A stretch of DNA of 11,875 bases from Deltaproteobacteria bacterium (GTDB lineage Bacteria; Desulfobacterota; Desulfobacteria; Desulfobacterales; JAUVGT01), in NCBI GenBank assembly GCA_030593645.1, contig JAUVGT010000117.1, positions 1 through 11,875 of the forward strand, given 5' to 3'. How positions within the stretch are numbered: position 1 is the stretch's first letter; the number at the start of each line of letters is the position of its first letter. The position numbers and the translations under genes are program-made. The notes below the pieces were generated by a model. It saw only the letters and a list, made by a program, of their open reading frames with translations, did not search any database and was not told the origin of the DNA. Of the stretch, positions 1 to 7,072 are shown in pieces.

Positions 1-116
1 CTGCATTTCGCAATCATTCAACGTACTATAAGTACGCTTCATGATTACGAAATTTGCACGCCTTGAATTTGAACTTTTTACGAAACCGTCTATTTCGGAC
101 TTTTTACGAAACCATC
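1..116. repeat. MITE-like palindromic element, copy 1, truncated by window edge
   Basis: This is the same element as the one at 7073-7223, in inverse orientation and cut by the window start. Its right end is GGACTTTTTACGAAACCATC (97-116), with a second copy of that terminal unit just inside it (GAACTTTTTACGAAACCGTC, 71-90). A central hairpin with arms around CGTAC/GTACG (22-36) lies near the edge. Only about three quarters of the element is visible. It ends 21 bp past the stop codon of the M16 peptidase gene and may act as a structured 3' end for that transcript. The repeat relationship is seen directly; mobility is inferred from the better preserved copy. Confidence 0.85.
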
Positions 117-137
117 AATAATGTAAACTGTGTGTTT

Positions 138-3100
138 TTAACGCAGCGCGATTTCCTGAAACGGTAATCCAAGATCTTCAGCCAGTTTTTTAAGATTCTG
201 TTCAAGGGTTATCCTGGAGCCGTTATCAAGCACGGGTGTCGTTTTATCCGCAACAATGATGATCTGAAGTTTTGATGGATCTAAGAGTTGGATTGCGAGT
301 TTTTGAAGCTCTTTTTTTGTGGCGGATAAATACGCGTCCTGGATTTTTTCAAGAGTGTTTAAAGGTTCCTTTCTCATGTGATATCTGCTGTATACCTGTA
401 CGAGCTGAAAAGGCGTATCCACGTTAAAAACAAAGCTATTCAGAGCATCGAGCCGTTTGAGTTCCAGATCCTTTTCAGGAATATCGTTCCTTAGGGATTT
501 CATGATCGTCACTGTTTCTGAAAGTGCTGTTGCGGTAGTGTCTGCCTTGCATCCGATATAACCGAGCAGGATGCCCGCGTTCCATTTGTAAGACTGGACG
601 AATCCGGCCGAGTATACCAAACCGAGATCATCCCTTAGGCGTTTATACATCAGGGAATCGTCACCCCCAAAAAGTTCGGTTAGTAAACGCATTTTCCAGT
701 AATCAGGGTGGGTGCGTTTCAGTCCTCGCAGTCTGAAGATGATTTGAGATTGAACCTGACCGGGCTTATGTATCAAGGCCAAAACCGGTGACGTTTTTTT
801 TGGCTCTGAAAGGTGACGAACAGGGGCGTTTTTTTGAGGCAGGGTTTTAAAAAAATTTTTCAGTCCGGATACGGCTCTTTTTTTGGAAATATCACCTGAA
901 ACAGCGATGACCATATTTGAGGGTACAAAATATGTGTGGAGAAAATGTTTGAGGTCTTTTTGTGTGAGATTGGGTATGGTTTTAAGCCCGATAAGAGGAT
1001 CACGGCCATATGGGTGTCCTTTGAAATGCCATATGGATCCCTCCCTCATGGCCACTGTCTGCGCGTCACCGCCTTCCCGTTTCAAGGAAGTCAGCATCTG
1101 CTTTTTAACCGCCTCAAATATCTTAGAATCGAAAGCCGGCTGTGTAATGATTTCCTGGAGAAGGGCCAGTCCTTTTTCCCAGTCTTCTTTGATCACAGAT
1201 AAGTTGATCACAGACGATTCTTCACCCACGGAAATGGATAATTGTATGGCATTTTCATCTATCAGACGCGCAAGCCTGGAGGGAGAGTGTTTATCCGTAC
1301 CTCCTCGAATCAGTGAACGGTTCATCAGTCCGGTCAACCCGGTTTGACTTTCATGAATATCCACACTGCCCGCCTTAACCAGGATAGCAAGATCAATTAA
1401 GGGAAGTTCACGGTCCGGAAGAAAGAAAACGATTGTTTTTCCGGACCTTGTTTTCTTTGCTTTCGTATAATTAATTTTTTGGGGACTTCGGCTAAAAGAA
1501 AGCGGATGTTTCCATTTTTCAGGTGTGGGATAGATCGAATGGTTTTCAAAAGTATCTGGGGCGGAAAGTTTCGCGGCGGCCGTTGTACTGACCGATCGGT
1601 TTTCAGTGTACCTTTGCGGAGGCTGTTCCGGTTTTCCGCCGGGGATTACATACGCAGTCGTTTTATTTTCCGTGCGGAAGTATGTGTTGGCCACCCTCTT
1701 AATATCTTCAGGCGTGATTTCAGCAAGTTTTTTAAGGTAACTGTTAAGATATCGCCACCCGACTTCTATTTCAAGATCAGCCAGCATTCCCGCGAGATCT
1801 TCGTTACTTCGCATCCGATCAAGAAAACCACGACGGTTGAGTTTTTTTATTCTTTCAAGGTCATTTTTAGAAACAAGCTGGGTTTTCATTTTGTCAATTT
1901 CACCGGTTAGTAAATCTTCAAGTGCTTCACAATCCGAAATATAAAGCTTCCGTTTTTCGTCTTCGGTTAAGCCTTTCTTTTTTACGAACCCGGGTTCATT
2001 GGGTGAACCGCCCAGAAAAATTAAACCGCCGTATCGATTATCCGGATTATATGCCCAGGCGCTGACAGCCAGTCCTTTGTTTGTGATGTTCTGTGTCATT
2101 CGGGCGCTGCGGCCATGGCTGAGGATCATGGTCATGACATCTATGGCGTAAAAATCATCGGTTCCCATCCTGGCACCATGGTAACCGATTCGAATCAGGG
2201 GGGTCCGGGCGCCTTTGAGAAAGCGGATACTTTTACGGGGTCCCTGCTGTTCCGGTTCCAATGTTACGGTTTCAGTACTTCGCTTTCCGGAAGGATAACG
2301 GCTAAAATAGGTCTCTGCGAACTGTTGGGCCCGTTCTGCCGTTATATCCCCAACAAGTACACAGACTGAGTTTGAAGGCGTATAGAATTTTTTATGAAAG
2401 GCAATCGCATCAGTTGTATTAAACTTGTCTATATCCGCTTTCCAGCCGATGACTGGGTTCCGATAGGGATGAGCCGTAAACGCGGTAGCGTAAAGATCAA
2501 ACCACGCTGCTCCGCCCGGGCTGTTGACATAGCGGTATGCCCATTCCCGCTCGATAACTTCTTTTTCAACATAAAATTCACGCCAGGCCGGTTCGAATAT
2601 CTGCTCACTGGCTATTGAAAACCATTGTTCAATCATATCAGAGGGAACAGACAAATAATATCTTGTTTGATCCTGAGTTGTAGACGCGTTAATATTGATT
2701 GAACCATTTTTGGAAAGTTGTGATGAAAATGCCTGCGGGATATAGATGTTTTGAACCTGTGTTCTCAGATTATCCATTTCAGCACGTTTACTTTTAATCA
2801 GGCTGTTATCCGGATGACGTTTTTGTTGTTCCTCCAGAACGGTTTGATAGGCGTTTTCGATTTGCTGCTGCAGGGCCTCGTCCCGTGTATAATCAAGAGA
2901 GCCGAAGTTTTTAGTGCCTTTAAACAGCATGTGCTCCAGCATGTGTGCGACGCCGGTTTTTCCTGACTCTTCATGGGCGGAACCGGACCGAACGGCTACC
3001 TTACACGCGACCTGCGGCGTTGAATGTCTTTCCACAATTAAGAAAAGCATTCCATTATCAAGAGTGAACTCTTTGACATCGATTTTAAGATTGGAAATCG

Positions 3101-3176
3101 ATTCTTGTGCGGTACAAAGACCAACAAGCATAAATATGACTAGCACACCAACACTATATTTTTTAATTGCAAGCAT
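138..3176 (-). CDS. Exported two-domain M16 (insulinase/pitrilysin-type) zinc metallopeptidase
   Basis: The 1012-residue product is a full-length tandem M16 peptidase. Residues 1-23 form a signal peptide (basic start, hydrophobic VLVIFMLVGL, likely cut after CTA), so the enzyme should be periplasmic. The N-terminal unit carries the inverted zinc motif HMLEH (H78, E81, H82), with E81 as catalytic base. The third zinc ligand is probably E204 or E209 in FYVEKEVIERE. About 50 extra, charged, probably helical residues (roughly 96-150) lie between the motif and this Glu, so the usual spacing of about 76 residues is stretched. The second M16 unit starts near residue 560 and has no HxxEH; its equivalent region reads GLTGLMNRSLIRGG, so it is the non-catalytic half of the clam-shell. 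The ATG is preceded by GAGGAGG (3186-3192). It is a single-gene transcription unit diverging from the riboswitch-controlled gene. Substrate is unknown; peptide clean-up in the periplasm is the family norm. Confidence 0.93.
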   Translation of the reverse strand: MLAIKKYSVGVLVIFMLVGLCTAQESISNLKIDVKEFTLDNGMLFLIVERHSTPQVACKVAVRSGSAHEESGKTGVAHMLEHMLFKGTKNFGSLDYTRDEALQQQIENAYQTVLEEQQKRHPDNSLIKSKRAEMDNLRTQVQNIYIPQAFSSQLSKNGSININASTTQDQTRYYLSVPSDMIEQWFSIASEQIFEPAWREFYVEKEVIEREWAYRYVNSPGGAAWFDLYATAFTAHPYRNPVIGWKADIDKFNTTDAIAFHKKFYTPSNSVCVLVGDITAERAQQFAETYFSRYPSGKRSTETVTLEPEQQGPRKSIRFLKGARTPLIRIGYHGARMGTDDFYAIDVMTMILSHGRSARMTQNITNKGLAVSAWAYNPDNRYGGLIFLGGSPNEPGFVKKKGLTEDEKRKLYISDCEALEDLLTGEIDKMKTQLVSKNDLERIKKLNRRGFLDRMRSNEDLAGMLADLEIEVGWRYLNSYLKKLAEITPEDIKRVANTYFRTENKTTAYVIPGGKPEQPPQRYTENRSVSTTAAAKLSAPDTFENHSIYPTPEKWKHPLSFSRSPQKINYTKAKKTRSGKTIVFFLPDRELPLIDLAILVKAGSVDIHESQTGLTGLMNRSLIRGGTDKHSPSRLARLIDENAIQLSISVGEESSVINLSVIKEDWEKGLALLQEIITQPAFDSKIFEAVKKQMLTSLKREGGDAQTVAMREGSIWHFKGHPYGRDPLIGLKTIPNLTQKDLKHFLHTYFVPSNMVIAVSGDISKKRAVSGLKNFFKTLPQKNAPVRHLSEPKKTSPVLALIHKPGQVQSQIIFRLRGLKRTHPDYWKMRLLTELFGGDDSLMYKRLRDDLGLVYSAGFVQSYKWNAGILLGYIGCKADTTATALSETVTIMKSLRNDIPEKDLELKRLDALNSFVFNVDTPFQLVQVYSRYHMRKEPLNTLEKIQDAYLSATKKELQKLAIQLLDPSKLQIIIVADKTTPVLDNGSRITLEQNLKKLAEDLGLPFQEIALR

Positions 3177-3279
3177 GGATATATTGCCTCCTCATTAGAA
3201 GCCGCTATAATTACAATTCGTTTTAATTTTCCCTTCGGGTTTCTAATCCTGTGGGATCGGATTGAATCGGGGATTAATC

Positions 3280-3308
3280 AATATATTCTATCCCGATATT
3301 TTTGTCAT
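3280..3308 (-). promoter_or_regulatory. Predicted sigma-70 promoter for the M16 peptidase gene
   Basis: On the minus strand ATGACA (3308-3303) and TATATT (3285-3280) are separated by 17 bp, each one base from consensus. This gives a leader of roughly 95-100 nt before the ATG at 3176. I see no structured element in that leader. Prediction from sequence match only. Confidence 0.5.
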
Positions 3309-3376
3309 CCTATTTAACCCAGATGACACGATTTTTTCATCATTAATTTTTTTTTTGATTGTGGCGCTGTTTTTAC

Positions 3377-3406
3377 TTGATTATTTAATTCAGATGTGTC
3401 TATAAG
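3377..3406 (+). promoter_or_regulatory. Predicted sigma-70 promoter for the riboswitch leader and PAS gene
   Basis: TTGATT (3377-3382) and TATAAG (3401-3406) are 18 bp apart, with an upstream T-rich tract (3349-3357) that could serve as an UP-like element. Transcription would begin near 3413, about 30 nt before the riboswitch core, the right distance for a leader RNA. Confidence 0.5.
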
Positions 3407-3440
3407 GTATACAAAAGTACACTTTGAATTATACAAAATA

Positions 3441-3520
3441 ATACGAAGACAAAGCCAAACTCCGGGTGACCGGGGGACGGAAAACTACGGATCTTGTTCG
3501 AGATGGCCGAGTTGCCTTGG
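3441..3520 (+). ncRNA. GEMM-I cyclic dinucleotide riboswitch aptamer (c-di-GMP-I / 3',3'-cGAMP type)
   Basis: The leader carries the GEMM-I core in order. GACAAAGCCAAAC (3448-3460) leads into hairpin CTCCGG-GUGA-CCGGGG with a GNRA tetraloop (3466-3469). Next comes the conserved joining segment GACGGAAAACTACGG (3476-3490), then P3 ATCT/AGAT (3491-3494 with 3501-3504), then GGCCGAGTTGCC (3505-3516). Compared from memory with Vibrio Vc2 and the Geobacter metallireducens cGAMP aptamer, the joining segment and the C3455-G3480 and C3456-G3479 pairs match the Geobacter form. In that register the base equivalent to Vc2 position 20 is G3454 (G in c-di-GMP aptamers, A in cGAMP aptamers), the intercalating A47 is A3481 and C92 is C3515. 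The family call is firm, the ligand is not: c-di-GMP or mixed specificity is predicted. P1 is weak as drawn. A terminator follows at once and the PAS gene lies downstream. Confidence 0.85.
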
Positions 3521-3529
3521 AAATGTGAT

Positions 3530-3576
3530 AAAGCTGGGCCGTCTTTGAAAAAGACAGCCCGGCTTTTTTTTATTTT
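3530..3576 (+). terminator. Intrinsic terminator serving as riboswitch expression platform
   Basis: A long stem runs from AAAGCTGGGC (3530-3539) to GCCCGGCTTT (3557-3566), continues after one C-A mismatch as GTCTTT/AAAGAC, and closes on a GAA loop (3547-3549). A run of eight T follows from 3564. It sits 14 nt after the aptamer and 38 nt before the PAS gene start, so it can only govern read-through into that gene. Its 5' arm GGCCGTCT (3537-3544) can instead pair with aptamer bases AGATGGCC (3501-3508), which forms a candidate antiterminator. Confidence 0.9.
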
Positions 3577-3613
3577 AATGATCGACCGTTTCTAATTAGA
3601 ACCAGGAGAGCGT

Positions 3614-4282
3614 GTGGAAGAAAAACGTGATATATTCAGGCTTTTATTTGATCAGGCACCCGATGCGATCATGTTAATTGACTGGCCCGCAAAAATATTT
3701 ATAAACTGTAATAAAGCGTCGGAGACATTATTTGAAAAATCAAAAGATGAATTGATTGGTCAGCAAATATCGAGCATATTTAATACAAAAGACGCTGAAT
3801 ATTATATCGATCTTTTCAATGAAAACATTGAAAGTTTTGGTTCTTTTAATAATGAGGTCAAAATTTCGGTAAATTCCGGCGGTACTAAAACACTGCATGT
3901 TACAGCTTTAAAAACATTTATTGATGATATCCCTATTGTTCAATCAATCTACCGGGATATTAGTGAAAAGGCTGTGGAATCCGAAAAACGGTTGTTAAAA
4001 ACAAAACTTGAAGGCATTTTTGAGATGGCTGGTGGAGTTTTAAATGAAATGATACAGCCCCTGCAGGTGATTTATGGGTATAGTGAGGCATTAAGTAAGG
4101 ATATCGATAATGAAGACCCAAATTTCAAACGGGTGATGTCCATCATCCAGCAGGTAGACAAATTAAAAAACCTGATGGCCATGATTCAGAATATATCAAA
4201 ATACGAGACAAAGATGTATTTTGGGAAAAAAATAATTGATATCGGAAAATCCTCAAAGGGGGCTTTGGCGGGCGATTTATGA
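3614..4282 (+). CDS. PAS-domain protein with degenerate histidine-kinase dimerisation region, no ATPase domain
   Basis: The 222-aa soluble protein starts at GTG, chosen because AGGAG (3604-3608) lies 5 nt upstream. Residues about 6-118 form a PAS sensor domain (LLFDQAPDAIMLID start, VQSIYRDISEK end). Residues about 125-200 match a HisKA-type helical hairpin: AGGVLNEMIQPLQVIYGYSE corresponds to the common HE-x-NQPLQVIxGYSE motif. The phospho-accepting His is Asn144 and the following conserved Asn is Ile. The chain stops after KYETKMYFGKKIIDI with no HATPase_c domain. From memory, short proteins ending in this YETK...KIIDID segment are common in Desulfobacterota, so the length is probably natural for the type, but loss of the His makes phosphotransfer unlikely. 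It may be a signal-binding dimerisation partner of another kinase. Expression should be controlled by the riboswitch-terminator leader. It is convergent with the azlCD pair. Confidence 0.82.
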   Translation: MEEKRDIFRLLFDQAPDAIMLIDWPAKIFINCNKASETLFEKSKDELIGQQISSIFNTKDAEYYIDLFNENIESFGSFNNEVKISVNSGGTKTLHVTALKTFIDDIPIVQSIYRDISEKAVESEKRLLKTKLEGIFEMAGGVLNEMIQPLQVIYGYSEALSKDIDNEDPNFKRVMSIIQQVDKLKNLMAMIQNISKYETKMYFGKKIIDIGKSSKGALAGDL

Positions 4283-4307
4283 AACCATTTGGGTCAATTT
4301 TGTAGTG

Positions 4308-4330
4308 TTTTATAGATTTTCCCTATAAAA
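4308..4330. terminator. AT-rich hairpin between convergent genes, possible bidirectional terminator
   Basis: TTTTATAG (4308-4315) and CTATAAAA (4323-4330) pair perfectly over 8 bp around a 7-nt loop, and the right arm covers the stop codon of azlD. It lies between the ends of the PAS gene and azlD. The stem is AT-rich and lacks a strong T-tract, so termination efficiency is doubtful. Confidence 0.4.
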
Positions 4331-4634
4331 AGTTACGCTGAAGAATAATAATTCCGATACCGATGAGCATCGACATAAAGACATTTCCGGTTTTGTATGC
4401 ACATAACCCCGTGAAAAATGCCGCAATCAAACCCCAGAAACCTGCCGCAATAATTCCAGGTGCTACAAGGGAAATCAGGATCGTTCCGGGGAGCGTATCC
4501 ATAAACGTTTTGACGTTTCCGGTACGCGGTAATTTATCAGAAAGAAGAAGGCCGCCGATTCGTAATATATACGTAATAATCGCAGCCGCAGCAATCGTAA
4601 TCAGGGCCGGCATGTTTATTTCAGATCCTATCAT
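4323..4634 (-). CDS. azlD: AzlD-family small membrane subunit of branched-chain amino acid exporter
   Basis: A hydrophobic protein of about 103 aa with four predicted membrane segments and the AzlD-type sequence ITYILRIGGLLL ... VKTFMDTLPGTILISLVAP. It pairs with the larger AzlC immediately upstream to form the AzlCD/YgaZH-type exporter of branched-chain or related amino acids (family knowledge). The start is uncertain. An in-frame TTG at 4643 would give 106 aa, while ATG at 4634 (MIGSEINM) follows a weak GGA and is preferred. It is cotranscribed with azlC, 35 bp after the azlC stop. Confidence 0.85.
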   Translation of the reverse strand: MIGSEINMPALITIAAAAIITYILRIGGLLLSDKLPRTGNVKTFMDTLPGTILISLVAPGIIAAGFWGLIAAFFTGLCAYKTGNVFMSMLIGIGIIILQRNFL

Positions 4635-4669
4635 GAGTTCCAATCATTCGCTGCTATAAGTGGTACATA

Positions 4670-5365
4670 TTATTTTTCTTTTTTCTTAGAAAAAATCGGA
4701 ATCAGGGCGCCGCCAATACCGCCAACAATAATATACCACTTCCCGGGCAGCATCTTTTCAGAAATAATCGCGAGAATCACGGCCGTGATCCAGGGAAGAA
4801 TATCTGTCTTTCCTCTCCACAGGCTGATGGTTAGGGCGGTAAATACGGCAATAAATGCAAAATCAAGGGCAAACGCTTCGGGGTTTTGAACAAACGCACC
4901 AAGTCTGTGACCGGATATTGTACCGATGCACCAGGCCGACAAGATACAGAGCCCGCCGCCGAATAAATATCCGGAAGAAACGTTACCTTTTCGACTCGCG
5001 GCCAGTGTCATGGCCCAATTTTCATCCGCGACCAGGTGCATCATCCTGAACTTGTGCCCAAGGGATGTTCCCCTGAATATGGGACGCAGGGAAGCGCCAA
5101 TCAGCAGATATCGAAAATTGATTGCCAGAACCGCTAGTGTAATTTCGATGACCGGAAGTTTCGATTGCCACATATCGACCATGACAAATTGAGATGATCC
5201 GGCAAAAATGGAAATGTTCATCAGTAAGAGTTCTATCCAGCTGACATTTTTTTGTATCGCCAGCACACCCAATACGCTTCCATACGCAGCGACGCTGGCA
5301 GCCACCGGCAGGTTTGCAGTAAATCCGTCTCTGATTTGATCCTGTATTTCAAATTTTTTTAACAT
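4670..5365 (-). CDS. azlC: AzlC-family amino acid exporter large subunit
   Basis: The 231-aa polytopic inner-membrane protein has the AzlC hallmarks: GFTANLPVAASVAAYGSVLGVLA near the N-terminus, then IFAGSSQFVMVDMW, NFRYLLIGASLRP, and HLVADENWAMTLA. The family length is about 230-240 aa, so it is complete. An ATG eight codons upstream (5389) is in frame, but ATG 5365 is chosen because AGAGGA (5369-5374) precedes it closely and the family normally begins near MLKKF. AzlC with AzlD exports branched-chain amino acids or analogues in the Bacillus and E. coli relatives; substrate here is not proven. It diverges from the MocR-type regulator, a layout that suggests control by that protein. Confidence 0.9.
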   Translation of the reverse strand: MLKKFEIQDQIRDGFTANLPVAASVAAYGSVLGVLAIQKNVSWIELLLMNISIFAGSSQFVMVDMWQSKLPVIEITLAVLAINFRYLLIGASLRPIFRGTSLGHKFRMMHLVADENWAMTLAASRKGNVSSGYLFGGGLCILSAWCIGTISGHRLGAFVQNPEAFALDFAFIAVFTALTISLWRGKTDILPWITAVILAIISEKMLPGKWYIIVGGIGGALIPIFSKKKEK

Positions 5366-5418
5366 TATTCCTCTGTGCCGCATTTGCACTTGTACAAAGA
5401 TAACGCATTTGATAAATA

Positions 5419-5458
5419 ATAACAGATACAGATTGTTAAATATATTTACATAACAGAT
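5419..5458. promoter_or_regulatory. Candidate MocR operator: direct repeat ATAACAGAT spaced 31 bp
   Basis: Two identical 9-bp boxes ATAACAGAT (5419-5427 and 5450-5458) stand in the 105-bp intergenic region shared by azlC and the MocR gene. They are 31 bp apart start to start, about three helical turns, so both face the same side of the DNA. MocR proteins such as GabR are known to bind widely spaced direct repeats. The second box ends 12 bp before the MocR start codon, which fits autoregulation. The repeat is seen; binding is inferred. Confidence 0.5.
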
Positions 5459-5470
5459 GGGGGCGGCAGA

Positions 5471-6919
5471 ATGAAAACTTCCACACAGGCCGAATTCAAA
5501 CCGAATTTTAGATATCTCAGGCTTGCCGATGAAATAGAAAATAAAATCATGGAAGGGGTCTATAAGGCTGGAGAAAAGCTTTCTTCAATCAGGAAACTGC
5601 ATGATCAGACAGGGTTCAGTATTACAACTGTTTATCAGGCCTATATCGAACTTGAAAAACGCGGTGTGGTTGAACCACGGGAGAAATCCGGATATTACGT
5701 TAAACCCCTTTTGCGTCAGATTCTAACAAGCCCGGAAATGAAGAAACCCTTGGCGGTTCCCAGGAAAGTGACCATTGATTCAATGGCTTATTCGATTGTA
5801 GAAGCAATGAGCGATCCGGCCATGCTGCAGCTTGGCGGAACCAGTGTTGTGCCTGATCTGCTGCCCTACAAACAGTTATTCAGACCGGTGAAAACCATTT
5901 CAAACAGTAATTTAAAGGATATCATCACAAAATATGAAAATCCGGCTGGTAATTATCAGCTTCGCCGGCAGCTGGCCAAAAGGTCTCTGGGTTACATTCA
6001 GAATTCAACAGTTGATGAAATAGTGATTACCAACGGGTGCATCGAAGCGGTCAGTCTTTGTCTGCAGGCGGTCGCCAATACCGGAGATACTATCGTTGTT
6101 GAATCTCCGACTTATCCGTGGTTTTTGCAGATCATAGAAGATTTAAACATGTTTGCCCTGGAGGTAGCAACCGATCCTATAAGCGGAATTGAACTGGAGT
6201 CCTTGAGAAAGGCTTTGGAGAAAAATGATGTCAGAGCATGTATATTCGTGCCCAATTTTCACAATCCCCTGGGGTATGTCATGCCTGAATCCAAAAAGAT
6301 AGAACTTGTCAACCTGCTGAACAATAGAAATATTCCCGTGATTGAAGACGATATCCACGGTGACCTGCATTTCGGTAAAACACGACCGGTACCGCTGAAG
6401 GCATTTGATAAGAAAGGACTTGTACTTTACTGTTCTTCCTTCTCAAAAACACTGTCTCCGGGGTTGAGAGTGGGTTGGGCCATGCCCGGGGTTTTTCTGG
6501 AAAAAGTCAAACGGTTTAAACTAAACAGTTCCATCGCATCGCCCACAATGAATCAGTTTATTATTTCAGAATTTTTAAAAAACGGTCATTATGACCGGCA
6601 TCTAAGAAGGCTTAGAACCGCATTGAAAAATCAGGTTAGAAATATGGCTCTTGCGATTGCCCGATATTTTCCTAAAAACACTAAAATCACGGCACCTGAA
6701 GGGGGGCTGATACTCTGGGTACAGCTGGATGAGAAATTAGACGGAGTGGAAATATACGAGGAAGCAAGAAAACGGAAGATCGCGATCATGCCGGGTTTTT
6801 TATGTTCCGGCAGTAAAAGTTACAAAAATTTTATTCGCATCAGCTGCGGGAATCCCTGGAGTGAAGAGATTGAAGAGGGTATCATTACGCTGGCCAAAAT
6901 CATTAACGGGCTTCTATAA
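5471..6919 (+). CDS. MocR-type regulator: GntR winged helix fused to class I aminotransferase-like domain
   Basis: At 482 aa this is a standard MocR-family length. Residues about 12-78 form the GntR winged helix (YLRLADEIENKIMEGVYKAG, then KLSSIRKLH and SITTVYQAYIELEKRGVVE, ending SGYYV). Residues about 105-480 form a PLP fold type I aminotransferase-like domain: PTYPWF, HNPLG (N265), EDDIHGD (D293, with His296 where most relatives have Tyr), the PLP-binding lysine K326 in SSFSKTLSPGLRVGW, R333, and the substrate-carboxylate Arg in NFIRISCG near the end. The key Asp, Asn, Lys and Arg are all present, so PLP binding is expected. MocR proteins use a PLP-amino acid adduct as effector signal. It diverges from azlCD, with a spaced direct repeat between them, so it is probably their regulator. 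The start at 5471 is preceded by a G-rich GGGGGCGG Shine-Dalgarno-like stretch. Confidence 0.9.
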   Translation: MKTSTQAEFKPNFRYLRLADEIENKIMEGVYKAGEKLSSIRKLHDQTGFSITTVYQAYIELEKRGVVEPREKSGYYVKPLLRQILTSPEMKKPLAVPRKVTIDSMAYSIVEAMSDPAMLQLGGTSVVPDLLPYKQLFRPVKTISNSNLKDIITKYENPAGNYQLRRQLAKRSLGYIQNSTVDEIVITNGCIEAVSLCLQAVANTGDTIVVESPTYPWFLQIIEDLNMFALEVATDPISGIELESLRKALEKNDVRACIFVPNFHNPLGYVMPESKKIELVNLLNNRNIPVIEDDIHGDLHFGKTRPVPLKAFDKKGLVLYCSSFSKTLSPGLRVGWAMPGVFLEKVKRFKLNSSIASPTMNQFIISEFLKNGHYDRHLRRLRTALKNQVRNMALAIARYFPKNTKITAPEGGLILWVQLDEKLDGVEIYEEARKRKIAIMPGFLCSGSKSYKNFIRISCGNPWSEEIEEGIITLAKIINGLL

Positions 6920-6984
6920 CGATTGAATAATATGAAAAATAATGATTTGAGACGATACGAAAGCTTGTGAGAAATGCGGGATAG

Positions 6985-7008
6985 TCATTACCGCCTCCGC
7001 GGGAATGA
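6985..7008. repeat. Short GC-rich hairpin downstream of the MocR gene
   Basis: TCATTACCGC and GCGGGAATGA form a 10-bp inverted repeat with one mismatch and a CTCC loop. It resembles the widespread proteobacterial palindrome TCATTCCCGC...GCGGGAATGA. There is no T-tract on either side, so it may be a degenerate intergenic repeat rather than a terminator. The rest of 6920-7072 shows no gene or signal that I can support. Confidence 0.45.
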
Positions 7009-7072
7009 GGGGTATATTCGCGGTATTACATTGATGCCATGCACTATTCGTGATTTCTGGATTGTTAAAGAA

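Noticed and set aside
883..1347. Open frame on the + strand opposite the M16 peptidase, and several smaller ones up to 3198
   Set aside because: They lie entirely antisense to a well-supported gene with catalytic motifs, show no family motif and have no convincing ribosome site.
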